Positions 5,491-13,385 are shown, counted from the first letter of the stretch. The stretch is DNA of 17,997 nucleotides from Methylovulum sp. (GCA_016919605.1 JACXTQ010000245.1:1-17997), one strand, 5' to 3'. The notes: generated from the letters alone by a model not told the origin. Program-made: numbers and translations.

Positions 5491-7632
5491 ATGAACACAG
5501 TTCAACGTGCCAATCATACCCATGCCTTCGCTGGCTTTTTGCTGCCTAGCATGGCGTTGTTACTAGGCGCATTGTACAGCAACACAGTTGCCGCCCATGG
5601 CAGCACCCCCCCTTCCCTACAAGGGGTGGCAATACCTGCCACCCCAGGTTTGTTGGAGGGTGAAAACCCTATTGTTGTCAACAAGACCGCCGCCATCCAA
5701 CTGGGCAAGGCCTTGTTCTGGGACACCCAAGTCGGTAGTGACGGCATGGCGTGCGGCTCTTGCCATTTTCATGCAGGTGTGGATGGGCGCTATAAAAATC
5801 AATTGGCTCCGGGGCAACTGCACAAAACCGCCGCCACCGGACTCACCTTTGAGGCCACCGCATCGGGTGCGGACGGCGGCCCTAATTACACGCTCAAGCG
5901 CAGCGACTTCCCGCTTTACCAATTAGCCGACCCCAAAGACAAGACCTCCGCCGTCTTATTTGCCACCGATGATGTCGTGTCTTCGGCGGGCGTGTTTTTA
6001 GCGGATTTTGCCAAGTTGCGGCCAACCGGTAGCAATAAGGACAACTGCACCCCGAAAACGGACGACATTTTCCATCTGGGCACGTTAAACACCCGTCAAG
6101 TACAAGCGCGGCAAGCCCCCAGCGTCATTAACTCAGGCTTTAATTTCCGTAATTTTTGGGATGGGCGGGCCAACAATATTTTTAACGGCGTTTCGCCTTT
6201 TGGGTTACGTGACCCTGATGCGCGGATTTGGGTAGCACAAACAGACGGTACGGTCAGCCAACAGACGCTCCAGTTGGAAAACGCTTCGTTAGCATCCCAA
6301 GCCGTAGCCCCGGCCATCAATGCCTCCGAAATGTCCTGTAACCAGAGGACATTCCCTGATGTGGGCCGCAAGCTATTAACGCGCCAGCCCTTAGCAACAC
6401 AGGAAGTTCACGCTGAAGACAGCGTGCTGGCCGGACTGCGCCACAGCTCCGGGAAGGGTTTGAACACCTCTTACGAAACCTTGGTGAAAACAGCCTTTGC
6501 ACCGCGTTATTGGTCAGCCCAAGGCGGGTTCGGCCAGCCCGCCGATACGACAGCGGCGGCCTATTCGCAAATGGAAGCCAATTTTTCCCTATTTTTTGGT
6601 TTAGCTTTACAGCTTTATCAGCAAACGCTGGTGTCTGACCAATCGCCTTTTGACAGCCCACGGTTGCCCGGCACGTCGCCACAAATGCCAGAAGCGCTCA
6701 CCCAAAAACAGCAGCGCGGGTTAGTCCTGTTCCTTAATGCCCATTGCGCCATTTGCCATGCCGGCCCGACCCTGTCATCCGCCGCACACCCTATGGTCGT
6801 GACCCCTGCCAATACCTTTGCTTCGTTACGGCTGGTCAACCGTAAAACCATTAATGGTGCCGTTACCGGCAATGGCGTTGTCAACGGGATGCTTGATGAA
6901 GGTTTTTTTAACACCAGCGTCACCCCTACCGACAACGATCTGGGCGTAGGCGGTAAAGACCCTTACGGCAATCCGCTGTCCTTTAGCGGACAATATCTGC
7001 AAAAACTGCTGGATGGCACACCGATGATAGACCCCATTATTGTCAACTCCTGCGATATGGATAACACGTTTGCCGAAGATTACCTCAAAAGCGAACTGAT
7101 AGATGACCCGTACATTACCGGCAGCTGTGCCAGCCGCTCGGTCTATGCCAAAATACCCACGGTGCCGGTATTGCAGGCGGAACTGCAAAAAAGACGGCAA
7201 GGCCGCGCCTTGGTGGCCATCAAAGGGGCTTTTAAAGTACCGTCGTTACGCAATATTGAACTGACTGCCCCGTATATGCACAACGGCAGTTTGCTGACTC
7301 TGGATCAGGTGGTGGATTTTTATTTCCGAGGCGGCAATGTCAACAATCCCCATCATTTTGCCACGCTGGTTTTTCCGCAAGGCATTTTCCCCGCCGAAAA
7401 AAGTGATTTGGTGGCGTTTTTAAAATCACTGACGGATGAGCGTGTCCGTTGGGAACGCGCACCTTTTGACCATCCACAATTACTGATCCCTCATGGCCAC
7501 AAAACCACGGCCAACAACCAACAGCCTGAACTGGCGGCGGATATGTTCTTACAAGTGCCAGCCGTTGGTAAAAATGGCCGCGATAGCAGCTTAGGGCCAT
7601 TAAAACCGCTCGACCACCATCTCAAGCCTTAA
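5491..7632 (+). CDS. corB: CorB/SACCP-like large dihaem cytochrome c peroxidase/MauG-family protein
   Basis: The 713-residue protein begins with a signal peptide (MNTVQRANHTHAFAG..., hydrophobic 15-30, cleavage near VAAHG). It holds two c-type haem sites, CGSCH (88-92) and CAICH (419-423), and the conserved family elements NFWDGRANN (221-229) and, near the C-terminus, APYMHNGSLLTLDQVVDFY. Classical bacterial cytochrome c peroxidases have about 330 residues; this one has about 330 residues between its haem sites alone, as in the surface-associated form (SACCP) of Methylococcus and CorB of M. album. It sits behind corA with a weak AGG ribosome site. Because MauG oxidises tryptophan in methylamine dehydrogenase, a plausible but unproven role is to form kynurenine in CorA. 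A general peroxidase or electron-transfer role at the outer surface is the alternative. Confidence 0.85.
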   Translation: MNTVQRANHTHAFAGFLLPSMALLLGALYSNTVAAHGSTPPSLQGVAIPATPGLLEGENPIVVNKTAAIQLGKALFWDTQVGSDGMACGSCHFHAGVDGRYKNQLAPGQLHKTAATGLTFEATASGADGGPNYTLKRSDFPLYQLADPKDKTSAVLFATDDVVSSAGVFLADFAKLRPTGSNKDNCTPKTDDIFHLGTLNTRQVQARQAPSVINSGFNFRNFWDGRANNIFNGVSPFGLRDPDARIWVAQTDGTVSQQTLQLENASLASQAVAPAINASEMSCNQRTFPDVGRKLLTRQPLATQEVHAEDSVLAGLRHSSGKGLNTSYETLVKTAFAPRYWSAQGGFGQPADTTAAAYSQMEANFSLFFGLALQLYQQTLVSDQSPFDSPRLPGTSPQMPEALTQKQQRGLVLFLNAHCAICHAGPTLSSAAHPMVVTPANTFASLRLVNRKTINGAVTGNGVVNGMLDEGFFNTSVTPTDNDLGVGGKDPYGNPLSFSGQYLQKLLDGTPMIDPIIVNSCDMDNTFAEDYLKSELIDDPYITGSCASRSVYAKIPTVPVLQAELQKRRQGRALVAIKGAFKVPSLRNIELTAPYMHNGSLLTLDQVVDFYFRGGNVNNPHHFATLVFPQGIFPAEKSDLVAFLKSLTDERVRWERAPFDHPQLLIPHGHKTTANNQQPELAADMFLQVPAVGKNGRDSSLGPLKPLDHHLKP

Positions 7633-7658
7633 TAACAGGCACACGATACCTCGTTAAT

Positions 7659-7685
7659 GCCACCGGACAATCGCTGTCCGGCGGC
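7659..7685. terminator. Hairpin between convergent corB and dynamin-like gene
   Basis: GCCACCGGACA (7659-7669) and TGTCCGGCGGC (7675-7685) form an 11-bp stem with one A-C mismatch and a 5-nt loop. It lies between the corB stop (7632) and the stop of the minus-strand gene (7700). No T tract follows on either strand, so termination is only suggested by its position. Confidence 0.45.
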
Positions 7686-7699
7686 ACTGCTCATCCCTA

Positions 7700-10135
7700 C
7701 TAATAGAGATGGGTGTAACTATCCCGAACTTCTTTCAACTCCAAAGCGATTTCCCTACGCAAACGGAAATCGCGTTTGGAGTGTGAGATATTGTAAGGGA
7801 TACGCGGGTTGCGTTCGTATTTGACGGCGGTGCGGATGATGCCTATCCATTGCCGCTCGTTGTCTTCTATCTCTTTGAAGCGGTTACGGATACGCTCCAA
7901 TTCCTGATTACAATAAGTGATGAAGCCCGCCGCGTAAAACACGCTGTTTTTCAGATAATCTTCCAAAGCGGCCAAATCACCGTTGATCTCATCAACGACT
8001 TGCTCAAAATTTATCGGTTCAGGCGAGCGTTCCAGCTCTTCCTTAAACGCAGCGACGGTTTCGACCACCTCTTGGACGGTGGCGGTTTTGGTCGTCCGGC
8101 TACCGCGTCCAGATACGGCCTGGGCTACTTCTGCCACCGTGTCCACCAAGTCTTGGCCGGTGGCGGCTTTGGCGGCGCGGGTGGCTTTATTGACCATGAT
8201 CGGAATCCTGTTGATAGCTTTTTCCCATAAACCATAACGTAAATAATGGGTCAAGCGGCCTTCTTGCTTGTGCTGGTCGTTGGTGCCTTGATAAAAGGCT
8301 TCCAAGGTCTTGATCTCAGCGGCGCGTTCGTGCAACAGCCGTTCACGCGCTTGTAGGGGCTTGGCGATGAACGCCTCCACGGCCACCCGCCCAAAACGCA
8401 GGAACAGCACTTGGAAACCGTGGCGGATGCGGGCCTGTTCTATGGCCTCGTCCATTTGCGAATGCAGCAAGGTCTTGCGCACTTCTTCGGTCTCCCAAAG
8501 CAATTCTTGGGTTTTACGGACGATTTGGTCTATCAAGGCCTGTAAAGCCTGCGCCAGCTCATCGGTCAGCTCGGTCTCAAATTTTTGCTGGATTTCCCGA
8601 AACAACTCTTCGCGGATTTTATAATTGCCTTCCCGCGAGTCCGGCATCGACATCGTACCGCCAGCGGTGTAAATGCGTTTCAATTCCTCCGGTTGTGCGG
8701 TGGACAGTTGTGACAGCAAGGCCTCTATTTTTTCATCATAAGCGTCATGCAAGGCGGCCAATTCCTGATGCTCGGCGCCTATGGCATCGGCTTCGGTGCG
8801 GCCTTGGATGCTTTCTGCATACCAGACATCAAAATCTTTTTTGATGCGTTGCCATTCGCGTCCCCACCATTGGTTAAACTCTTTACCCAGCAGGTTATCT
8901 TCGTGGCTTTCGCTGTCGCTATCGGCAAAACCGGCATAGATAGGCTCCAATTTTTGCAGGATGTCGCTGGCGTAGTAACGCATATTATTGACCAGCGCGT
9001 CACAGCGTTTTTGCAAAACCAAGGCGCGTTCGTTATCAATATAATAGTTCACCGACTCTTTCAATATCGGCACACCGTCAGTAATTCCCAACTTTTTCAG
9101 TTTGGCCTTATCATCGGCACTTTTGGAGCGTCTGAGCGTATCTTCGGAAGGGATACCAAACTCAACCAAATGGGCGCGGGCGCAAACGGGGATCAAACGC
9201 CGTTCCGGCACGGCGGGCCAATAATTTTTGTGTTTTTCGTAAGTTTCCTTAAAATCAATCGGGTCATCCAAGGCATCGACTTGAGTGAGCACCACAAAAA
9301 CTTTATCGGCGACACGGATCGCCGGGTCTTCGGCATCCGTGACCATCAACATTTCTTTTTCAGGGCCGGTGATGGAGGGCTGTTTCATTTCCTTAGCGTA
9401 AATGATGGCATCGCATTTTTTCAACCTGTCCACCGCTTGTTCGGCGTGCATCAGGATACCGGAGTTAAAGCCGGGTACGTCATGGAAGATGATGTCGCGA
9501 TCACTGCGCAAGCGCACAGTTTTTAGTTGGATACGTTTAATCGCCAGCGATTGCGCCCGATTTTTGAAAATCGCTTCCTGCAAATGATTGCTGATTTCGC
9601 TGATATCCATAAACGATTGGCTAAAGCCGTTTTTTAGTTTGGTGAACTCGGAAATGGCATCCAATTGTTTTTCGGTGTCTTCCAAATCTTCCTGAATTTC
9701 TTTTTTTTCCTTTTCGCTCAATAGATTGCCCGCTAAAGCATCACGGCGTTGCGCTTGCAGGGTATTAATCTCTTCCTTGCTGTAATATTCAATCAACAGC
9801 ATTTGGTCGTGTTCGGTTTGTGCCGACCAGATTTCGGTGCTGGTAAAGGTGCAGCGCTCGCGTGCCGACGGCAGGATTTCCTGCCCCAGCCAGGCGTTGA
9901 GCAGAGCGCTTTTACCGGCTTTTTCCAAACCGATGACCGCAACCTCAAAGCGGTTGGCGCGTAAGCGTTCCAGTTGGTTATGCAAGCGTTGTTGCTCATT
10001 TTTAAGTTTTTGCACTAAATCGGCAGGCAAATCGGCTTGGGTTTTGTTGCACAGGGTGTCCAGCTTATCGACCAGCACCGCCGTTTTTTCTAAGCGTATC
10101 AGTTGTTGTTGACAGGTTTCTAGCCAAGTAGCCAT
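7700..10135 (-). CDS. Dynamin-like large GTPase
   Basis: The 811-residue protein carries a dynamin-type GTPase domain near the N-terminus, after a helical segment (about 35-62). The P-loop is GLEKAGKS (69-76), the G2 threonines lie in CTFTST (95-100), G3 is DVPG (219-222) and G4 is TQVD (284-287). A charged, coiled-coil-like insertion rich in Glu and Lys sits at 120-165. The long C-terminal part is helical with many heptad-like stretches and has no clear transmembrane helix. Bacterial dynamin-like proteins remodel or protect membranes; a specific role here is unknown. It has no co-directional neighbour, so it is probably transcribed alone. The antisense frames inside it are shadows. Confidence 0.85.
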   Translation of the reverse strand: MATWLETCQQQLIRLEKTAVLVDKLDTLCNKTQADLPADLVQKLKNEQQRLHNQLERLRANRFEVAVIGLEKAGKSALLNAWLGQEILPSARERCTFTSTEIWSAQTEHDQMLLIEYYSKEEINTLQAQRRDALAGNLLSEKEKKEIQEDLEDTEKQLDAISEFTKLKNGFSQSFMDISEISNHLQEAIFKNRAQSLAIKRIQLKTVRLRSDRDIIFHDVPGFNSGILMHAEQAVDRLKKCDAIIYAKEMKQPSITGPEKEMLMVTDAEDPAIRVADKVFVVLTQVDALDDPIDFKETYEKHKNYWPAVPERRLIPVCARAHLVEFGIPSEDTLRRSKSADDKAKLKKLGITDGVPILKESVNYYIDNERALVLQKRCDALVNNMRYYASDILQKLEPIYAGFADSDSESHEDNLLGKEFNQWWGREWQRIKKDFDVWYAESIQGRTEADAIGAEHQELAALHDAYDEKIEALLSQLSTAQPEELKRIYTAGGTMSMPDSREGNYKIREELFREIQQKFETELTDELAQALQALIDQIVRKTQELLWETEEVRKTLLHSQMDEAIEQARIRHGFQVLFLRFGRVAVEAFIAKPLQARERLLHERAAEIKTLEAFYQGTNDQHKQEGRLTHYLRYGLWEKAINRIPIMVNKATRAAKAATGQDLVDTVAEVAQAVSGRGSRTTKTATVQEVVETVAAFKEELERSPEPINFEQVVDEINGDLAALEDYLKNSVFYAAGFITYCNQELERIRNRFKEIEDNERQWIGIIRTAVKYERNPRIPYNISHSKRDFRLRREIALELKEVRDSYTHLY

Positions 10136-10356
10136 AAAAGTTCCGGGTTAAAATAAGGAGGCAAGGCGTGAAGTTTCGTTCCAAACATCCGTTGCGATGA
10201 CTTATTGCGTTTTAGAAGATATTCACTGTTAAGACCCATCGGCTTGACGCATCCCACAATGACAGGGAACGGACACCTTAAATGGGAAGTCAGATAAATG
10301 GATTAAAATAGGATACGTTAGCATGAAAACGGTGTAAATATGGAGTTAATTCGTAG
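10136..10356. other. Spacer upstream of the dynamin-like gene
   Basis: These 221 bp hold no credible gene on either strand. They should contain the promoter of the minus-strand dynamin-like gene, but I cannot point to convincing -35/-10 hexamers. The segment ends at GTTGGGC (10356-10362), the proposed left boundary of the integron cassette. Confidence 0.6.
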
Positions 10357-10615
10357 TTGGGCTTAATCAACTTCTTATGGGCGTTTTTATCTGCTGTATT
10401 CGTCGCGCTTACCGCCATTAAGGCGTTGGCTCTGATTTGGCGACTTTAATCCGCATCTTGGTGGTTTTTGTTGGTTTTCTGTCTGCGCCAGGGAATTCGA
10501 GCGTAGTTGCGGCGTTATTCGCCATGGCATTTCTCAACGAACGCCCATCGCTTCGAGAATGATTAGGGATTTTTCAGTGCGATTGGGTGTCCTAATTTTG
10601 GCCATCAAAAGATAG
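10357..10615 (+). pseudogene. Decayed EamA/DMT-family transporter gene
   Basis: Three reading-frame pieces together read like the two ends of a single-domain EamA protein. Piece one (10357-10449) reads LINFLWAFLSAVFVALTAI, the typical first membrane helix, and soon ends at a stop. Piece two starts in another frame at about 10443 (TLIRILVVFVGFL) and runs through VVAALFAMAFLNERPSLRE to a TGA at 10560 where the family usually has Trp. It continues LGIF and then shifts again to LGVLILAIKR and a TAG at 10613-10615. The middle helices (about 70 residues) are missing between the second and third family blocks. No functional start is seen. It lies 42 bp upstream of the BASS gene in the proposed cassette. 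Confidence 0.75.
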
Positions 10616-10657
10616 CCAAAGCATTCACTTTCCGCATTAAATAATGGAGTCTAAACC

Positions 10658-11719
10658 ATGAGCTTCACTTCAAAAACCATTGAATCCGTTACCGACTTTA
10701 TCCATCACTACTTTATCTGGGTCATTGTTGCGTCTTATTTTGTCGCTGCATTGCTGCCGGGGTTCGGCGTTTGGCTGCGAGAAGTTGAACTGGGTGGCGT
10801 CGCTTTGCTATCAAATAAAATCGACATTTCATTACCACCCCTGATGTTGTCGCTATTGCTATTCAATGCCGGACTGGGGGTTAAGCTCAAGGAACTTAAC
10901 GAATTGGCACACCGGCCTCAAGTGTTGTTAGGTGGTTTGTTGGGCAATTTAGTTGTGCCTTTAAGTTTCATCATAGGTGTTAGCCTTGTCATGACACTCT
11001 GGCACAACCCAAAGGAAGTCCAGCATATTCTTGTTGGCCTTGCGCTGGTCGCCGCCATGCCGATTGCCGGCTCCTCCACCGCTTGGGCGCAGAACGCCAG
11101 CGGCAACCTTGCCTTGAGCTTGGGTTTAATATTGCTCACCACCTTGCTAAGCCCCTTGCTCACACCGCTGGTCCTGCATACGGTCGGGTTTGTGACCACG
11201 GGCGATTACTCTGAGGATTTGCATGAAGTCGCCTCCACTGGTGTGGTGGCATTCCTTGGGGTTTGGGTCGTCCTACCCTCATTGCTTGGCTTGTTGGCGC
11301 AACGGCTTGTAGGGGAAGCCCGCCTCGCCCAAGCCAAATCCCCAATTAAGCTGGTCAACTACGTCATCCTGTTGCTGCTCAATTATTCTAATGCCTCCTT
11401 AAGCCTGCCCAAGGCCCTATCTCAGCCTGATTTCGACTTTCTAGCCATTTTGCTGGTGATTGTCGTTGCCCTTTGTATTTCGGCATTCGCCACGGGCTAT
11501 TTGATTGCACGAATCTGCCGCTCTAGCCGAAACGATATGGTTTCGCTGATGTTCGGTCTCGGCATGAACAACAACGGCACCGGCTTGGTGTTGGTCTCAG
11601 TTGCGCTGGCTGATCACCCGGAAGTGATGTTGCCTATCATTTTTTATAATCTCGTCCAGCACCTCATCGCTTCGTTGGTTGACTTTACTATGTTTCAACG
11701 AAGCTACACTCTTTTATAG
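10658..11719 (+). CDS. Bile acid:sodium symporter (BASS/SBF) family transporter
   Basis: A GGAG sequence 9 bases before the ATG at 10658 supports the start. The 353-residue product is an integral inner-membrane protein with about nine or ten hydrophobic helices. It has the family element MPIAGSSTAWAQNASGNLAL (about 134-153) followed by LLTTLLSPLLTPLVL, and a second conserved stretch LMFGLGMNNNGTGLVL near the C-terminus, the regions that form the sodium and substrate sites in family members of known structure. The substrate cannot be told: members move bile acids, pyruvate, pantoate and other organic anions with sodium. The gene stands alone between an EamA remnant and an attC-like site, which suggests it arrived as a cassette. 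Confidence 0.88.
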   Translation: MSFTSKTIESVTDFIHHYFIWVIVASYFVAALLPGFGVWLREVELGGVALLSNKIDISLPPLMLSLLLFNAGLGVKLKELNELAHRPQVLLGGLLGNLVVPLSFIIGVSLVMTLWHNPKEVQHILVGLALVAAMPIAGSSTAWAQNASGNLALSLGLILLTTLLSPLLTPLVLHTVGFVTTGDYSEDLHEVASTGVVAFLGVWVVLPSLLGLLAQRLVGEARLAQAKSPIKLVNYVILLLLNYSNASLSLPKALSQPDFDFLAILLVIVVALCISAFATGYLIARICRSSRNDMVSLMFGLGMNNNGTGLVLVSVALADHPEVMLPIIFYNLVQHLIASLVDFTMFQRSYTLL

Positions 11720-11754
11720 CTTGGCGTTATCGGGGCTTTTGGTAATCGGGCTTG

Positions 11755-11825
11755 GCCCAACAAGACGCTCAAGCCAATCCGTTTCCGCTACGCTTTCAGA
11801 GGTCGGCTTAAGCTTTACGTTAAAC
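11755..11825 (+). repeat. attC-like integron recombination site (59-base element)
   Basis: The 71-bp site has all simple-site parts in order: R'' GCCCAAC (11755-11761, fits RYYYAAC and is followed by AA), a 6-base spacer, L'' CTCAAGCC (11768-11775), a 29-base central part, L' GGCTTAAG (11805-11812), a 6-base spacer and R' GTTAAAC (11819-11825, fits GTTRRRY). L'' and L' pair at seven of eight positions, the eighth being a G-T wobble on the bottom strand, the strand that integrases recombine. The CAAGCC/GGCTTAA arms resemble those of the aadA1 attC. It starts 36 bp after the BASS stop. The rest of 11720-11877 shows no gene. Confidence 0.65.
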
Positions 11826-11877
11826 TTTTGGCTGTTTGGAGCAAGTGATTGATTTAAAATACCATCTGGAAACGGTG

Positions 11878-13164
11878 TTATGCCCTAACCGCCGACACAT
11901 ACTGCTCGCCCACCGCCGTCAGCCGGACGGTGCAGATTTGGTTTTCCAAAGACGCGTTGTTATCGATCACACAAGCTACCCGCAAATAATTGGGGGTATA
12001 GCCAAACACCCGTTGCTGGCTATCACCGACAGGTTCGCGGTAGGCTTCCCATAACACCGGAAAGGTTTTGCCCAGATTAGCGTGGCAAAATGCTTGTTTT
12101 AGGTCATTGGCATAGCCATGCAACTGCTGGCTGCGCTGTTTTTTGACTTCGCTGGTAATTTGGTTAGGCAATCCGGCGGCCTTGGTGCCTTCGCGCTTTG
12201 AATAGGTGAAGATATGGATATGGCCGAAGCCTATCTGCTTGATAAAATCAACGCTGTCTTGCCATTCCTGTTCAGTTTCGCCTGGAAAACCGACAATAAT
12301 GTCCGTGGTGACGTTAAAATCGGCCACTTGGGCGCGTAATTGGTTGACAATGGCGGCAAATTCTTCGGTTTTACACCGCCGTGCCATCCGCCGCAACACA
12401 CTGTCCGAGCCGCTTTGCAAAGGCAGGTGCAAATGCGGCATCAGGCGCGGGTTTTGAAACAGGGCAAAAAATTCATCGGTAAATTCCCACGGCTCCAACG
12501 AGCCTAGGCGCAAGCGCGGGATGGCGGTTTGGTTGAGTATGGCCTTTACCAAGGCCACCAGATCAAGCCTCAAATCGCTGCCATAACCGCCCAGATGGAC
12601 ACCCGTAAGAATGACTTCGGTAATGCCTTGCGCGGATAACGCATTGATTTCGTCAACTACGGCCTGCACCGGACGGCTGGATTCTTCGCCTCTGGCCACC
12701 GTGACAATGCAAAACGTGCAACGGTAGCGGCAACCGTCTTGCACTTTGACAAACGCCCGTTGGCGGCCACGGGTGAACAGGGATATTTCGCCCGGCTCGG
12801 TGGACATGGCGGGCATGGTGTCCATATCCAATTCGCTGAGGGCTTTTGCCACCAACTGGTTTTTATCTTGGTTGCCGACCACCAAATCAACACCCATCAG
12901 CGCGGCGGCCTCGTCAGGATTTAAGGTCGCATAACAGCCGCTGACCACCAATTTTGCTTGCGGGTTGTCGCGGTGGATGCGCCGGATCAGGTTACGCGAC
13001 TTACGCGCGGCATCTTGGGTGACGGCACAGGAATTGATGACCACCAAATGGGCGGCTTGCGCCTGACGGGTAATCTGATGGCCGGCGGTTTGGAAGGCCT
13101 GCGCCCACGTCTCCAGTTCCGCTTCATTCAAACGGCAGCCTAAAGTTTTAAGGTGTACTAACAT
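11878..13164 (-). CDS. mtaB: tRNA t6A37 methylthiotransferase MtaB
   Basis: MtaB is a radical-SAM enzyme that converts t6A37 of tRNAs to ms2t6A. The chosen ATG at 13164 gives 428 residues starting MLVHLKTLGCRLNEAELE, the normal N-terminus of the family; an in-frame ATG at 13236 would add 24 unrelated residues and lies across a terminator-like hairpin. The N-terminal domain has the three cluster cysteines Cys10, Cys46 (VVINSCAVT) and Cys77 (VVSGCYAT). The radical-SAM motif is CRYRCTFC (145-152). LTGVHLGGYG, LHLPLQSGSD and TTDIIVGFPGETE follow in the expected order, with a TRAM-like C-terminus. There is no clear Shine-Dalgarno sequence. Confidence 0.95.
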   Translation of the reverse strand: MLVHLKTLGCRLNEAELETWAQAFQTAGHQITRQAQAAHLVVINSCAVTQDAARKSRNLIRRIHRDNPQAKLVVSGCYATLNPDEAAALMGVDLVVGNQDKNQLVAKALSELDMDTMPAMSTEPGEISLFTRGRQRAFVKVQDGCRYRCTFCIVTVARGEESSRPVQAVVDEINALSAQGITEVILTGVHLGGYGSDLRLDLVALVKAILNQTAIPRLRLGSLEPWEFTDEFFALFQNPRLMPHLHLPLQSGSDSVLRRMARRCKTEEFAAIVNQLRAQVADFNVTTDIIVGFPGETEQEWQDSVDFIKQIGFGHIHIFTYSKREGTKAAGLPNQITSEVKKQRSQQLHGYANDLKQAFCHANLGKTFPVLWEAYREPVGDSQQRVFGYTPNYLRVACVIDNNASLENQICTVRLTAVGEQYVSAVRA

Positions 13165-13181
13165 GATGTCAAAAAAACTGA

Positions 13182-13224
13182 TAAATAATAAAAAGCGGCA
13201 CACTGTTTCAATCCCAAGCCGCTT
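13182..13224 (-). terminator. Terminator-like hairpin in front of mtaB (possible attenuator)
   Basis: Read on the minus strand, AAGCGGC and GCCGCTT form a perfect 7-bp stem (13218-13224 with 13193-13199) around an 18-nt loop, directly followed by CTTTTTATTATTT. This has the form of an intrinsic terminator. It stands about 30 bp upstream of the mtaB start, and no minus-strand gene precedes it, so it may act as an attenuator of mtaB. Confidence 0.45.
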
Positions 13225-13281
13225 AGCAACGGTCATTGATAACCGGAACCGCTTAGAACCTAATGCCTACCTGGGGGGATG

Positions 13282-13379
13282 GCCTTAAAACGTTGGACTT
13301 ATCGCCGGATAGGGTTTATAAGGCATTAAAAATGGCGGGCGGCGAACCTTAAAAGCTTTCGCCGCCCTTGGTGTCCAAC
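13282..13379. other. Candidate pseudoknotted RNA element or small palindromic repeat element
   Basis: GCCTTAAAAC (13282-13291) pairs with GTTT-A-TAAGGC (13314-13324): 10 bp with one bulged A. GGGCGGCGAA (13337-13346) pairs perfectly with TTCGCCGCCC (13358-13367). GTTGGAC (13292-13298), in the loop of the first stem, is the perfect complement of GTCCAAC (13373-13379) beyond the second stem, giving a crossing, pseudoknot-type arrangement. A small TATC/GATA hairpin (13300-13311) fits inside. All pairs are Watson-Crick, so the strand is undecided: it could lead dciA (plus) or mtaB (minus). Alternatively the GTTGGAC/GTCCAAC ends could be terminal repeats of a short mobile element. Confidence 0.45.
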
Positions 13380-13385
13380 CTAAGC

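Larger units (their letters stand above)
10357..11819 (+). mobile_element. Solo integron gene cassette (EamA remnant + BASS transporter + attC)
   Basis: An attC-like site lies directly downstream of the transporter gene. In an integrated cassette the R'' box of its attC should be complementary to the core site at the start of the same cassette, because the first six bases of that core return to attC in the circular form. Here R'' is GCCCAAC (11755-11761), and the exact complement GTTGGGC, which also fits the core consensus GTTRRRY, stands at 10356-10362 upstream of the genes. The right boundary core is GTTAAAC (11819-11825). No integrase, attI or second attC is visible, so this looks like a cassette inserted at a secondary site, or the last piece of a lost array. 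Confidence 0.55.

Noticed and set aside
8747..9526. 259-codon plus-strand open frame
   Set aside because: It is exactly antisense to the dynamin-like GTPase gene, whose GTPase motifs are clear; the plus-strand product has no recognisable motif or ribosome site.
13165..13236. 24-residue N-terminal extension of MtaB from an in-frame ATG
   Set aside because: Family members begin at the KTLGC motif region, and the extension crosses a terminator-like hairpin.
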